Below are positions 21,107 to 30,545 of a stretch of 64,000 bases of DNA, in pieces. The translations under genes and the position numbers were made by a program. How positions within the stretch are numbered: position 1 is the first letter of the stretch; each line of letters starts with the position of its first letter. Where the stretch lies: contig DATFUZ010000055.1 of NCBI GenBank assembly GCA_035260545.1, positions 35,998 to 99,997 of the forward strand. The letters run 5' to 3'. A model generated the notes under the pieces. That model did not search any database. It was given only the letters and a program-made list of their open reading frames with translations, and was not told the origin of the DNA. The stretch comes from DATDDB01 sp035260545. Lineage in GTDB: Bacteria > Pseudomonadota > Gammaproteobacteria > Burkholderiales > Gallionellaceae.

Positions 21107-24100
21107 CTAGCGCTCTGTCACCGCATGGGCGGCGAGGGCGGCCTCGAATTCCGCCGCGGGCACGGGCATGCCGAAGAGGTAGCCCTGGAAGTGGGTGCAG
21201 CCGCTCCGGTGCAGGATGTCGAATTGCTGCGCGGTTTCGACGCCTTCGGCGATGATGTCCAGCCCCATGCTGTCGGCCATGGCGATGATGGTCTGGACGA
21301 TGGCAAGGGCGCCACTGTTCTGGCCGAGGTCGCGCACGAATGACGGGTCGATCTTGATCTGGTCGAGCGGCAGGCGATTGAGGAATTGCAGGGAGGAATA
21401 GCCGGTGCCGAAGTCGTCCAGGGCGACCTGCACCCCGGTCTCGCTCAGCGCGCTCAGGGTGCGCACCGCTTTGTCGATGTCCTGCAGCGCGATGTCTTCG
21501 GTCACTTCGAGTTTCAGCCGGCCCGGGTTGATGCCGTGGCGGCTCACGATGCGGGCGACCTCCTCGGCGAATTCGGGCCCGTGAAATTGCCGCGCACTCA
21601 CATTCACCGCCAGCGAGAGCTGGCGCGCCCGGGGGTGCTGTTCCCAGGCCTTGAGCTGGTCGCAGGCTTTCTCGATCAGCGTGCGCTCCAGCGCGAGGAT
21701 GAGGCCGCTTTCCTCGGCGAGGGGGATGAACTCGGCGGGCGGAATCATGCCGCGCGCCGGATGGTTCCAGCGCACCAGCGCCTCCGCGCCCACGGGCTTG
21801 CGCTGCGCGCTCACCTGCACCTGGTAGTGGAGCGAGATCTCGCCGCGCTCCAGGGCGCCGCGCAGGTCGTTCTCCAGCGCGGTGCGGCGGGAGACGGCGT
21901 CCTGCATGTGGCGGTCGAAGAAGCGCACGGTATTGCGGCCGGATTTCTTCGCCTGGTACATGGCGATGTCGGCCTGCTTCAGCAGCGTATCCGCGTCGTA
22001 GTGGTTGCCCGCGATCAGCGTCACGCCTATGCTGGTCGTGCTGATGTAGCGCACGCCGTTCAGGTTGTAGGGGCTGCCCAGCGTCTCCAGCACCTTGCGC
22101 GCCACGCCTTCCACCAGCGCCACGCCGGAGACCAGGGACGGGCTTACGTCCTCCAGCAGCACCACGAATTCGTCCCCGCCCAGGCGCGCCACGGTATCGC
22201 CGTGGCGCACGCAGGCCTTGAGGCGCTGCGCGATCTGCTGCAGCAGCATGTCGCCGTAGTCGTGGCCCAGGCTGTCGTTCAGGTTCTTGAAGTTGTCCAG
22301 GTCTATGAACAGCAGCGCGCCCACCCGGGGGTTGCGCGAGCCCGCCGCGATGGACTGCTGCAACCGGTCCATGAACAACCGCCGGTTGGGCAGCCCGGTG
22401 AGATGGTCGTTGAAGGCGAGGCGTTGGATCTCCTCTTCCGAGGCCTTGCGCTGCGTGATGTCCACCAGCGTTCCCACGTAGTTGATGACATCGCCGTTGG
22501 CGTCCTTCACTGAGGTGATGGTGAGGTGCTCGGGAAAAATCTCGCCGTCCTTGCGCCGGTTCCACACCTCGCCGGACCACGAGCCGGCCGCCTCGATCTG
22601 CGCCCACATCGTCTCGAAAAATCGCGGGTCGTGGCGGCCCGAGGAAAGCATGCTGGGATTCTGCCCCGCCACGTCGTCTATGGTGTAGCCGGTGATGTCG
22701 GTGAAGGCCTTGTTCACCCGCAGGATGCGAGCCTGGGCGTCGGTGATCATCATGCCCTCCTGCGATTCGAAGGCGGTGGCCGCAATGCGCACCTCGCGCT
22801 CGGCCCGGCGCGTGGCCGAGATGTCCTCCATGATGGACCAGATATATTGCCGGCCGTCGCGCCCGGAGACCAGCACCCCGTTCAGCCGCACCGGCACCGG
22901 CGTGCCATCCTTGCGGATATATTCCTTCTCGTAGGGACCGTAGCGCCCGGTGGTGCGCAGCAGCTCGAGCTGCGCCGATTCGTCCGCCTGGTATTTCTTC
23001 GGCGTCAGCGCCCAGTAGTCCAGGTTCTTCAGTTCGTCTTCCGGATAGCCGCAGATTGCGCGGAAGGCCTCGTTGAATTCCACGAAGCGCCCGCCAAGGT
23101 CGGCGAGGGCAATGCCCAGCGGCGCCAACTCATAGAGCCCGCGCAGCTTCTCCTCGCTTTCCCGCAGCAAGCGCTCGTGGTGCATGCGCTCGGTGATGTC
23201 CTCCGAGATGCCCAGCAGGTAGCGCGGCCGGCCATCCTCGCCGCGCAGGGCGAGCTTCTGCGTGTGCAGCAGCCGCGCGCCGGAGGGCGTGGCGATCACC
23301 TCTTCGGAAATGTCCAGTGCGCTGCTGTCTGCCGGGGCGGCGAGCACTGCGCGGTCGTTGCCGGTGAAGAAATCCGCCTGGTCCTTCGGGAAGAAATCGT
23401 AATCGTTCCTGCCCAGCATCTCGGCGCGGGTGTGGCCGAGCAGCCTTTCGCCGGCGGCGTTGATCATCGCGAAGCGCAGGTGCTCCGCTTCCTTGAGAAA
23501 GATCATGTTGGGGATGTGCTCCACGATGCTGTCCAGAAACTGCCGGCTCTCGCGCAGACGCGCCTCGTGCTCCTTGCGCTCTGTGATGTCGCGGATCGCG
23601 GTCAGCCGCATGGTCACGCCGTCCTGCTCGTAGCTCTGGCCGTGTCCCTCCACCAGCACGCGGCGGCCGGTCTGGTGCAGCATGTCCACCTCGCCGCTGT
23701 GTTCCTCGCCGCTGGCGATATTGCGCGCCACCAGGTCGCGATGCTCGGGCGCGATGAAATCCGACAGCAGCCGGCCCGGCATCTCGTCGCGCGCATAGCC
23801 CAGCATGCGCGCAAGCTGCTCGTTGAGGTCGACGATGCGCCCCTGCGACGTGAGCAGGATGCCCTCGAACGTGCCGGAAGACAGCATGCGGTAGCGCTGC
23901 TCGCTCTTCTGCAGATCGTGCTCGGTGCGCTTGCGCGCGGTGACGTTGCGCGTCACCCCCAGCAGGCCCGTGATCTCGCCTGCCGCATTGCGCAGCGGCG
24001 TGGCGTTGGTGTCCAGCCAGCGCAGCCCGCCGCGCTTGCCCACCACCTGGAACTCCAGTTGTCCGGAGACCCCCTGGAATACCGTCTCCATCAGCCTGCG

Positions 24101-24898
24101 GAACGCCGCGCGGTGGCCGGGATGGATGAAATTCAGCAGCCCGGAGGCGTTGGCTTCCTCGACGCTGCCGACCTCTATCATCGCCAGGCCTGCCTTGTTC
24201 ATCATCTGCAGCGAGCCGTCCAGCGCGATGATCTTCACGCATTCCGGCTCGTTGTCGAGGATGCCGTCGAGCAGGGCGTTGCGCTCGCGGCTCTCCGCCT
24301 CGCGCTGCGCGGCCTGCAGCCGCAGGCGCAGGTTCTCGCGGATGGCAGCGCTGCTGCGCGGCAGCACGATGGAAACATAGGCCAGGAACAGCAGCACCAG
24401 CAGCCCCATGGCGACATAATCGGCGCTTTCCAGCATGAACATGCGCGCCATCAGCGGGGACGCCAGCGGCAGCTCGAACCACAGCATGCTGGTGATGTCG
24501 ATGCCGAAGGCGATGGCCGCGCCCGCCGCCAGGCCGCTGATGGCGAAGAGATAGGCGATGTCGTCCACCGGGCGCAGGCCCGGGAACAGGATGAATGCGG
24601 AAAACCCCCACAGCGCACCCTGCAGCGCCGCGCCGGCGCGGAAGCGAGTGAGCCAGGACCGGCTGCCGCGGGTGGGCGACCTGAAATAGGCCTGGGCCAG
24701 GAAAAACCGGCCGGCGTACGCCACCAGTACCGCAGCCAGCCAGCCGGCCAGCAGCACGCCGCTGGGCGCTTGTCCCCATAACATCAAGGCGAGCAGGATG
24801 GAAACGGCGATGCCGACGGCGACAGTCGGCATATTGTTGGTGTAGAGCTGATCCGTCACCTCCCGGAGGAAAGGATGCTGCGGCCGCCGGTCGTTCAT
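21107..24898 (-). CDS. Membrane multi-PAS GGDEF-EAL protein
   Basis: A 1263-residue c-di-GMP enzyme. Residues about 20-190 form a membrane region of roughly six segments (PTVAVGIAVSILLALMLWG, AYLFAISGLAAGAAIAFGI, VAMGLLVLLFLAYVSIVLP). Five PAS domains follow, at about 215, 340, 470, 600 and 725 (for example GIALADLGGRFVEFNEAFRA). The GGDEF domain (about 855-1015) has an intact active site, RLGGDEFVVLLED. The EAL domain (about 1025-1260) has GAEALVRWNHP and DDFGTGYSSLQFLNRLPLDQ, so the phosphodiesterase residues also look present. Both activities are therefore possible. It is transcribed alone. The c-di-GMP riboswitch at 61362 shows that the cell uses this messenger. Confidence 0.93.
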   Translation of the reverse strand: MNDRRPQHPFLREVTDQLYTNNMPTVAVGIAVSILLALMLWGQAPSGVLLAGWLAAVLVAYAGRFFLAQAYFRSPTRGSRSWLTRFRAGAALQGALWGFSAFILFPGLRPVDDIAYLFAISGLAAGAAIAFGIDITSMLWFELPLASPLMARMFMLESADYVAMGLLVLLFLAYVSIVLPRSSAAIRENLRLRLQAAQREAESRERNALLDGILDNEPECVKIIALDGSLQMMNKAGLAMIEVGSVEEANASGLLNFIHPGHRAAFRRLMETVFQGVSGQLEFQVVGKRGGLRWLDTNATPLRNAAGEITGLLGVTRNVTARKRTEHDLQKSEQRYRMLSSGTFEGILLTSQGRIVDLNEQLARMLGYARDEMPGRLLSDFIAPEHRDLVARNIASGEEHSGEVDMLHQTGRRVLVEGHGQSYEQDGVTMRLTAIRDITERKEHEARLRESRQFLDSIVEHIPNMIFLKEAEHLRFAMINAAGERLLGHTRAEMLGRNDYDFFPKDQADFFTGNDRAVLAAPADSSALDISEEVIATPSGARLLHTQKLALRGEDGRPRYLLGISEDITERMHHERLLRESEEKLRGLYELAPLGIALADLGGRFVEFNEAFRAICGYPEDELKNLDYWALTPKKYQADESAQLELLRTTGRYGPYEKEYIRKDGTPVPVRLNGVLVSGRDGRQYIWSIMEDISATRRAEREVRIAATAFESQEGMMITDAQARILRVNKAFTDITGYTIDDVAGQNPSMLSSGRHDPRFFETMWAQIEAAGSWSGEVWNRRKDGEIFPEHLTITSVKDANGDVINYVGTLVDITQRKASEEEIQRLAFNDHLTGLPNRRLFMDRLQQSIAAGSRNPRVGALLFIDLDNFKNLNDSLGHDYGDMLLQQIAQRLKACVRHGDTVARLGGDEFVVLLEDVSPSLVSGVALVEGVARKVLETLGSPYNLNGVRYISTTSIGVTLIAGNHYDADTLLKQADIAMYQAKKSGRNTVRFFDRHMQDAVSRRTALENDLRGALERGEISLHYQVQVSAQRKPVGAEALVRWNHPARGMIPPAEFIPLAEESGLILALERTLIEKACDQLKAWEQHPRARQLSLAVNVSARQFHGPEFAEEVARIVSRHGINPGRLKLEVTEDIALQDIDKAVRTLSALSETGVQVALDDFGTGYSSLQFLNRLPLDQIKIDPSFVRDLGQNSGALAIVQTIIAMADSMGLDIIAEGVETAQQFDILHRSGCTHFQGYLFGMPVPAAEFEAALAAHAVTER

Positions 24899-25095
24899 GA
24901 TATGCCCTGCTTGTGCATATCGTCCCCTGTGTATGTTTCGTTATTCGTGCGCGGGAATGCGCAGCCTTTTGGGAACAGTGTACCCCAAAAAACGCGCACC
25001 GCACATGACACGGCGCACGGCGCGGCGGGCGGTATCCCGAGCCCGGCGCGGGGGAAATGATTACACGGGGCGCGGCGTGCGCTGCGGGCGGGGAA

Positions 25096-26004
25096 TCAGT
25101 CCGGCGGGGTCTGGTCTTCCTGTTCGCGGGGCCGCATGCGGTCGCGGGCCAGCATCTGCTCGCGGGTGGCGGGGGTCTCCAGGCTGATGCGGCCGAGCTT
25201 GCCGGCGCGGAATTCGGTGAGCAGGATCATCCCGGCCTTCTCCATGTCGGGCTCGCGCGCGCCGCCCTTCAGAAAGCAGCCGCGCTTTTCGGCGATGGCC
25301 TGCACCACGGCGATTCCGTCCATGCCCGCCGGGTCCAGCTTGTAGCGCGCCGCCAGCGCCTCCGGATAGCGCGCCAGCAGGATGTCCGCCAGGTGCGCGG
25401 CCACCTCATCGTCGAATACCGCATTGCGGCCGATGGCGTGGATCGCCGCCAGTATCATCCCGTCGTCGTCGTGCTCTATCTTCGGCCACATCAGCCCCGG
25501 CGAATCCGTCAGCGTCATCTGCGGGTTCAGCGCGTGCGTGGCCTGCGACTTGGTCACCGCCGGCTCATTGCCCACATGCGCCACGCGGCGCTTGAGCAGC
25601 ATGTTCATCAGCGTCGATTTGCCCACGTTGGGGATGCCCATGATCATCATCCGCAGCGGCTTGATCGGGCTGTCGCGGTGCGGCGCCAGCGGCTGGCACA
25701 GCTTGGGCACCCGCGCCGCATCGGCGGCATTCTTGCAGGAAAGCGCCACCGCGCGCACCCCCGGCTGCGCGTTGTAATAATCCAGCCAGGCCCGCGTCGC
25801 ATCCGGGTCGGCCAGGTCCGCCTTGTTCAGAATGCGCAGGCACGGCCGCTGGCGATGCGCCCGCAGCTCGCGGATCATCGGATTGCTGCTCGCCTCCGGC
25901 GCGCGCGCATCCAGCACCTCGATCACCACATCGATGACCTCCATCGCCTCCGCCGCCTTCTTGCGGGCGGACGCCATGTGACCGGGAAACCACTGAATTG
26001 CCAT
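25096..26004 (-). CDS. rbgA: Ribosome biogenesis GTPase YlqF/RbgA
   Basis: A 302-residue circularly permuted GTPase that helps late 50S assembly. The motif order is permuted as expected: G4 (RILNKADLADP) comes first, then G1 (GIPNVGKSTLMN) and G3 (TDSPGLMWP). The N-terminus IQWFPGHMASARKKAAEAME is the family signature. The C-terminal helical domain (AAHLADILLARYPEAL) is complete, though its last residues (PREQEDQTPPD) are polar and variable. Start ATG 26004 matches the family N-terminus. Not in an operon. Confidence 0.93.
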   Translation of the reverse strand: MAIQWFPGHMASARKKAAEAMEVIDVVIEVLDARAPEASSNPMIRELRAHRQRPCLRILNKADLADPDATRAWLDYYNAQPGVRAVALSCKNAADAARVPKLCQPLAPHRDSPIKPLRMMIMGIPNVGKSTLMNMLLKRRVAHVGNEPAVTKSQATHALNPQMTLTDSPGLMWPKIEHDDDGMILAAIHAIGRNAVFDDEVAAHLADILLARYPEALAARYKLDPAGMDGIAVVQAIAEKRGCFLKGGAREPDMEKAGMILLTEFRAGKLGRISLETPATREQMLARDRMRPREQEDQTPPD

Positions 26005-26122
26005 GCTCTGTAACGTGAGGGGAAAACGCGGATTTTACCCGTTGCGGCGGGCAAAGTCACAGGGGACATGGCTCGGCACATCCTCCTGTACCATTGGTCT
26101 TCCCGCAATTCATGGTGGGTTT

Positions 26123-26638
26123 TCACACAACACCCGTTATTCCGGCGCAGGCCGGAATCCAGGCAATTGATGGCCCCACGCAGTGGACAATGCCTTTGTC
26201 TGCGGCCTTGTCCGCTGCGCGGAGCCGTATGAGGAACTGGATTCCGGCCTGCGCCGGAATGACGGTGTGGATAGGATGTGCTTCGTTCCTCAGCGCATCC
26301 TGCGGCGCTCTGCCCTTGCGCTCGCGCTCGGCGCCTGTGTCAAAAAAAGCGTCGATGTATGCGTCGGGCTCGAGGTCGCTTTCACGCAGCAGGGAGAACG
26401 CCTCAACGCCGCTGGCGAGGATCTCATCGTATAAGGCATAGGCTTGCAGGAAATGCAGAAACGCGTCGCCGTCAGTCGCGTACGCTTCCGCTTCTTCTTC
26501 GGCAAGTTCTATTGCGTGGTCGATGCTCTCGGCCCGCCACAAGGTAATGCGCTCTTCGTAAAGGTACTTGGCCTTCTGGTCTGCGCGCGGCGCCCATAGG
26601 AAGATACATCTTACGGAGTATGAGTCAATTGAGTTCAT
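26123..26638 (-). CDS. DUF4288-like protein with repeat-derived C-terminus
   Basis: 171 residues. The first ~110 form a compact domain (SVRCIFLWAP, YEERITLWRAESIDHAIELA, EEEAEAYATD) resembling the DUF4288 group of small proteins of unknown function. From about residue 112 the frame runs through two mobile repeats: a half-copy of the GGATGCGCTGAGG REP (around 26274-26308), then the paired ATTCCGGC repeat, giving VIPAQAGIQF and WIPACAGITG. The ancestral stop codon has evidently been lost to these insertions. GAGGTGTCACC supports the start at 26638. Confidence 0.65.
   Translation of the reverse strand: MNSIDSYSVRCIFLWAPRADQKAKYLYEERITLWRAESIDHAIELAEEEAEAYATDGDAFLHFLQAYALYDEILASGVEAFSLLRESDLEPDAYIDAFFDTGAERERKGRAPQDALRNEAHPIHTVIPAQAGIQFLIRLRAADKAADKGIVHCVGPSIAWIPACAGITGVV
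26131..26160. repeat. ATTCCGGC palindromic repeat, left arm
   Basis: CGTTATTCCGGCGCAGGCCG then GAATCCAG. It resembles the neisserial dRS3 pattern (ATTCC-N8-GGAAT). Its inverse lies at 26239-26268, so the pair forms a 138-base inverted-repeat element. Confidence 0.8.
26239..26268. repeat. ATTCCGGC palindromic repeat, right arm
   Basis: CTGGATTCCGGCCTGCGCCG then GAATGACGG, the inverse of 26131-26160. Another single copy is at 54775. Confidence 0.8.
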
Positions 26639-26674
26639 GGTGACACCTCATTAAATCCAGGCTGCGCCGCCGCT

Positions 26675-27115
26675 TCAGCGCGTCCCGCCTTCCTTCACCT
26701 GCGGTTCCACCAGCGTGCCGTCGAGCAGCACCACCGCGACGTAGCGCAGACGATAGAGCCGGTTGCCGTCTATCACCGGTACCAGATCGATCCGGTAATA
26801 CCAGCGGTCGGCAGGCTTGTCGCTCGTGCCGGAAGCGGCGGCGAGGCTGATGCTCAAGACATCGTAGCGCTTGAACTGTGGGTTGTCCGCCTTGAGTTGC
26901 CGCGTCGCCATCGCCACCGCCTTTGAAATCGAAAGAGGAGGCGCACCGGCGAACGGCGTCCAGGCCGGCGTGTGCTGCAGCCGGGCCAGGGGCACCGCCC
27001 AGGTGTAGGTCGCCTTGGCGCCGCTTTCGCTGAACAGGGTGACGCTATCCGCCGCGTGCACGCCGAACGGCAGCATGAGCAGGGCGAGGAAGGGCAGGTG
27101 CTTGAGGATATTCAT
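26675..27115 (-). CDS. Secreted protein, unknown (third gene of ankyrin operon)
   Basis: A 146-residue exported protein with a Sec signal (LPFLALLMLPFGVHAADS). The mature part includes KRYDVLSISLAAASG and DRWYYRIDLVPVIDGNRLYR, which look like strands of a small beta domain, reminiscent of PepSY-like or NTF2-like periplasmic folds, but I do not assign one. Its ATG overlaps the stop of the upstream gene (ATGA), so it is translationally coupled to the 27112 gene. Confidence 0.7.
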   Translation of the reverse strand: MNILKHLPFLALLMLPFGVHAADSVTLFSESGAKATYTWAVPLARLQHTPAWTPFAGAPPLSISKAVAMATRQLKADNPQFKRYDVLSISLAAASGTSDKPADRWYYRIDLVPVIDGNRLYRLRYVAVVLLDGTLVEPQVKEGGTR

Positions 27116-27702
27116 TCGGCGTGTCGCTTTGGCGCGGTCTCTATCATCATGCGCACGATGCGGCGCTGGTCGCGGCGGTCCTCGTCCTGGTGCCGCGCGT
27201 AACGCACGATCAGCATGGTGCACACCACCCGGTTTGCCTTGATGAAGTAGGTCTCAATCACCGTTTTTGGCAGGCTGGGCGGTTGACCCACCAGACCTTG
27301 TGCCCGGTACTTGATGAATGCGACCCGGGTGCCGGCTATCGTTTCAATCCACGTGGCAATGCCGTGGTCGGGCTTCCGGCCATCCTGCTCCATATACTCT
27401 GCGAGCACGGCCTCCTTGCGAATGCGCCGTATCTGGTCCGTGACGATGTCATTCAGCGTATCCTTGCCCGGCGTGATTCCTTCGCCGCCCACGGTCAGCA
27501 TCGCCTCCGGTTGTCCCGTCATGGAAAACGGCACCGGGGCGGGATAGGTGCTGAGCAGGGTGATGCCGCCGTCCTTGTCGCGAACCTCCTTCCAGTGATA
27601 GAGCAGGCCGTTATCCTGCCTGTGGTGATGGGCGGGCGGCGCGGCATGGGCGGCCGCGCCCAGCATGAGCCACCCGAGCATGACCATCGCGACCTGCCTC
27701 AT
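27112..27702 (-). CDS. Secreted protein, paralogue of the 7774 gene product
   Basis: A 196-residue exported protein (signal peptide VAMVMLGWLMLGAAAHA). It shares its order of conserved blocks with the protein at 7774-8361: STYPAPVPFSM, TPGKDTLNDIV, AEYMEQDGRKPDHGIATW and TRVAFIKYRAQGLVGQPP. The family is unknown to me. The start at 27702 is supported by AAAGGGGGC. It is the middle gene of a leftward operon: ankyrin protein, this protein, then the secreted protein at 26675. Two independent copies in one window suggest a lineage-expanded periplasmic family. Confidence 0.75.
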   Translation of the reverse strand: MRQVAMVMLGWLMLGAAAHAAPPAHHHRQDNGLLYHWKEVRDKDGGITLLSTYPAPVPFSMTGQPEAMLTVGGEGITPGKDTLNDIVTDQIRRIRKEAVLAEYMEQDGRKPDHGIATWIETIAGTRVAFIKYRAQGLVGQPPSLPKTVIETYFIKANRVVCTMLIVRYARHQDEDRRDQRRIVRMMIETAPKRHAE

Positions 27703-27722
27703 CTGAAGCCCCCTTTCGCGCA

Positions 27723-29063
27723 CTATTGCTTGCCGCCGTGGCGGATGAGGTCCTTCTCCAGCGCGTCGGGGGCATGGTTGTCATTGCGGTTCTCGAAGCG
27801 CATGCCGCCGATTCCGCCGATGGCGGCGCCGCGGACAAAAGGCGGCATGGGCGGCATGCCCCAGGGCGAGCGCGCCATGGCCAGCGGGGTTTGGCCGGCG
27901 TAGTTCTTGATGTTCACCTTGGCGCCGCCCGCGAGCAGCGCATCCACCGCCGCCTGGTTATGGGTGCGCGCGGCGAAATGCAGGGGCGTGTTGCCTTCCT
28001 GGTTCTGGGCGTTGGGCAGGGCGCCCGCGTTGAGCAGCATGGGAATGGCCGCGGTGGTGCGCATGCTCTGCGCGGCGAAGTGCAGGGCGGTGTTGCCGTG
28101 CGAGTCGGTGGGCAGCGGGTTCGCCCCCTTGGAAAGCAGGTAGCCCACGGCATCCATGGACTGCATGCGCAGCGCGGCGATGAGCGCGGTGCCGTCGTGG
28201 CCGGGGCGGTTCACGTCCGCGCCCTTGTCCACCAGCAGGGTCACCAGGCTCATGTTGCGCACGGCGCCGATCAGCGGCGGGTCGCCCGCGCCGTCGGGCG
28301 CGTTCGGGTCCGCTCCCAGCGAAAGCAGCTTCTGCAGCAGCCTGGGGTCGTTGCGCTGCACGGCGCGGGTGAGCATGGTGGCGCCGTCCGGGCCCGCCGC
28401 GTTGAGGTTGGCGCCTTTCGCCAGCAGCCGGTCGAAGGGAATTTCCGCGCTGTTATAGGTGCTGGTCGCGCACACCACCAGCGGCGGCAGGCCGTGCGCA
28501 TCGGGAATGGCGGGGTTCGCGCCGTGGTCCAGCAGGAAATTCACCAGCTTCATGTTGCCCGCGCGGCAGGCCGCGTGCAGCACCGTGCCGTTGTCCGACT
28601 TCGCGTTGATCTGCGCGCCGTGGGCCAGCAGCTCGGCCACCGCATCGAAGCCGGAAGGGCGCGGGCGGAAGAATGAATACACAGGGGCGGCGGCTGCGAA
28701 CAGGGCCGTCTCGTTCGCCTGGTTGGCCGCGTTCACCGCCGCGCCGCGCGCGATCAGCAGGTCGATGAGCTTCACATCGCCATTGCTCGCCGCGCAATAC
28801 AGCGCCGTGGTCTGCGTGTTCAGGCGCCGCGGGTCGGCCGCGGTGGCGTTCACGTTCATCCCGGCATCCAGCATCAGTGCGATGGTGCCCACGTCATCGC
28901 GGCAGGCGGCGTCGATGAAGTCCTTGCTGGAAAGCTCGATGCCCGCCGTCTCGAGCAGGCGGTGGGCATACATGCGCGGCAGCACCTTGTGCGCATAGGC
29001 AGCGGCGCCCGCCGCGACCACCAGCGCCGCAATGACCGGAATCGGCTTGATCTTCATCTTCAT
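27723..29063 (-). CDS. Membrane-anchored or exported ankyrin-repeat protein
   Basis: A 446-residue protein with an N-terminal hydrophobic segment (IPVIAALVVAAGAAAYAHK) that is either a signal anchor or signal peptide, followed by about ten ankyrin repeats from residue 45 to 400. Clear examples are NGDVKLIDLLIARGAAVNAA, GTVLHAACRAGNMKLVNFLL and HGNTALHFAAQ. The C-terminus is glycine-rich (GAAIGGIGGMRFENR). The repeats place it in the periplasm, where it probably mediates protein contacts. AGGGGAA precedes ATG 29063. It is the first gene of a three-gene operon whose other two products are exported, so the three may form one envelope complex. Confidence 0.88.
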   Translation of the reverse strand: MKMKIKPIPVIAALVVAAGAAAYAHKVLPRMYAHRLLETAGIELSSKDFIDAACRDDVGTIALMLDAGMNVNATAADPRRLNTQTTALYCAASNGDVKLIDLLIARGAAVNAANQANETALFAAAAPVYSFFRPRPSGFDAVAELLAHGAQINAKSDNGTVLHAACRAGNMKLVNFLLDHGANPAIPDAHGLPPLVVCATSTYNSAEIPFDRLLAKGANLNAAGPDGATMLTRAVQRNDPRLLQKLLSLGADPNAPDGAGDPPLIGAVRNMSLVTLLVDKGADVNRPGHDGTALIAALRMQSMDAVGYLLSKGANPLPTDSHGNTALHFAAQSMRTTAAIPMLLNAGALPNAQNQEGNTPLHFAARTHNQAAVDALLAGGAKVNIKNYAGQTPLAMARSPWGMPPMPPFVRGAAIGGIGGMRFENRNDNHAPDALEKDLIRHGGKQ

Positions 29064-29353
29064 TTCCCCTTTATTGTCGTGCTTCTCCGCGCGGCGCCTG
29101 GCCGGCATCTTCATCAGGCCGGCGTCTTCATCCGCCGTGTCCGCGAGACGATACCCCCAATCCGCATATTTTCGCGTTCGCAGGCGGGCCGCGCCGATTG
29201 TACTGCAATTTGGATTGCGTCATCCCGCGCACTGCGGCGGCACGCGCGGCGCCGCGGCCTGATGGCAAAACACGGCAGCGCCCGATTTGACGCGCCGCGC
29301 CGGGCACAATATCCTTTGTGTCATCCGAACATTACAGAGAGAAAGGCGGCGAC

Positions 29354-30526
29354 ATGATGCGCATGGCAAGCCGGACCGCAACAGCGCGGGAACAGGAGGG
29401 CGGGTTGAGGGCGGCGGGGTTGGCGGCGCTGGCGCTGGCGATGCTGCTGGGAACGGCGGGTTGCGCCGGTCCGGCGGCGAAGCCCTCCGCCGCGTCCGGG
29501 ACACCCGCCACCAAGGCGCCGCCCGCGACGAAGAAGATGCCGGTCATTGCGCCGCCGGAGGTGGCCGCGAATCACGCGGGCGAGGCCTGCCCGCCCGAGG
29601 CGCCCGCGCTCACCCGCGAGATGGCGCAGGCGGCCGAGGCGCATGCGCGGGATCACGGCTTTCTGTGGCGCATCACCAAGGATGGCCACAGTTCCTGGCT
29701 CTATGGCACCATGCATGTGAGCAAGCCGGTGTGGATGTTCCCCGGCCCCAGAGTGAGTGCGGCGCTTGGCCATGCGGATACGGTCGCGCTGGAGCTGGAC
29801 ATACTGAACCCGGTAATCGCGCAGGAGATCCAGCGCCAGGCGGCCTTGCTGCGGCCCGAGCCGCTCCCCGCCGACTTGCAGGCGCGGCTGCGCCAGCAGG
29901 CCGAGGCGCTGTGCCTGCCCTATGCGGTGCTGGCGCGCGAGCCCGCCGAGATGCAGCTGGTCGAGCTGGACATGATGTTCGCGGCCAAGGACGGGCTCTA
30001 TGCGCCGTTCGCGATGGACGGCGTGCTGGCCGCGCTGGGCCATGCGGAGAAGAAGCGCGTGGTGTCGCTGGAGACGCCGGACTTCCAGATGCACATGCTG
30101 ATGATGCCGAACCGCGCCGACATGCTGGCCTACGTCAGCGACGGTCTGGACGAGCTGGAAAGCAAGCGCGGCCGCGCGCTGTTCCAGCGCATGGCGCAGT
30201 CCTGGGCGCAATCCGATTACGCCACCATGGCGCGCTTTCCCGAGTGGTGCGAATGCCTGCGCACGCCCATCGAGCGCAAGGTGATGCGCCGCCTGCTGAA
30301 CCAGCGCAACCCCGGCATGGCCGCGGAGATAGACGCGCTGCACCGCAAGGGCGCGCGGGTGTTCGCCGCCGTGGGCAGCCTGCATATGTTCGGCAAGATC
30401 GGCCTGCCCGCGCTGATGCGGGAGAAGGGCTACACCGTGGAGCGCATCGAGCTGGCAGCGGCAGCCGCGCCGGGCGGGGCATCGGCAGCCGCGCCGGACC
30501 GGACGCCGGGCGAGGCAGTGCAGTGA
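29354..30526 (+). CDS. TraB/GumN family lipoprotein
   Basis: A 390-residue protein of the TraB/PrgY/GumN family, a metalloprotease-like fold (Tiki-related). An N-terminal lipobox LLGTAGCAG predicts acylation at Cys after a long N-region. Family motifs include SSWLYGTMHVSKP (the GxxH active-site candidate), ADTVALELDI (the ExxE-type strand), and the C-terminal KGARVFAAVGSLHMFGKIGL (the second GxxH). A Pro/Ala linker joins lipobox and domain. GAAAGGCGGC precedes ATG 29354. The next gene follows after 19 bases, so it may lead a three-gene run with the EEP and ClsB genes, although the products act in different compartments. Confidence 0.85.
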   Translation: MMRMASRTATAREQEGGLRAAGLAALALAMLLGTAGCAGPAAKPSAASGTPATKAPPATKKMPVIAPPEVAANHAGEACPPEAPALTREMAQAAEAHARDHGFLWRITKDGHSSWLYGTMHVSKPVWMFPGPRVSAALGHADTVALELDILNPVIAQEIQRQAALLRPEPLPADLQARLRQQAEALCLPYAVLAREPAEMQLVELDMMFAAKDGLYAPFAMDGVLAALGHAEKKRVVSLETPDFQMHMLMMPNRADMLAYVSDGLDELESKRGRALFQRMAQSWAQSDYATMARFPEWCECLRTPIERKVMRRLLNQRNPGMAAEIDALHRKGARVFAAVGSLHMFGKIGLPALMREKGYTVERIELAAAAAPGGASAAAPDRTPGEAVQ

Positions 30527-30545
30527 CGAGCGGGAGCCAATCGCC

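Noticed and set aside
22526..24781. 751-codon open frame on the plus strand
   Set aside because: It is the antisense shadow of the multi-PAS GGDEF-EAL gene, whose protein shows clear domains. The plus-strand translation is compositionally odd (Ala/Arg/Gln/His-rich) and matches nothing.
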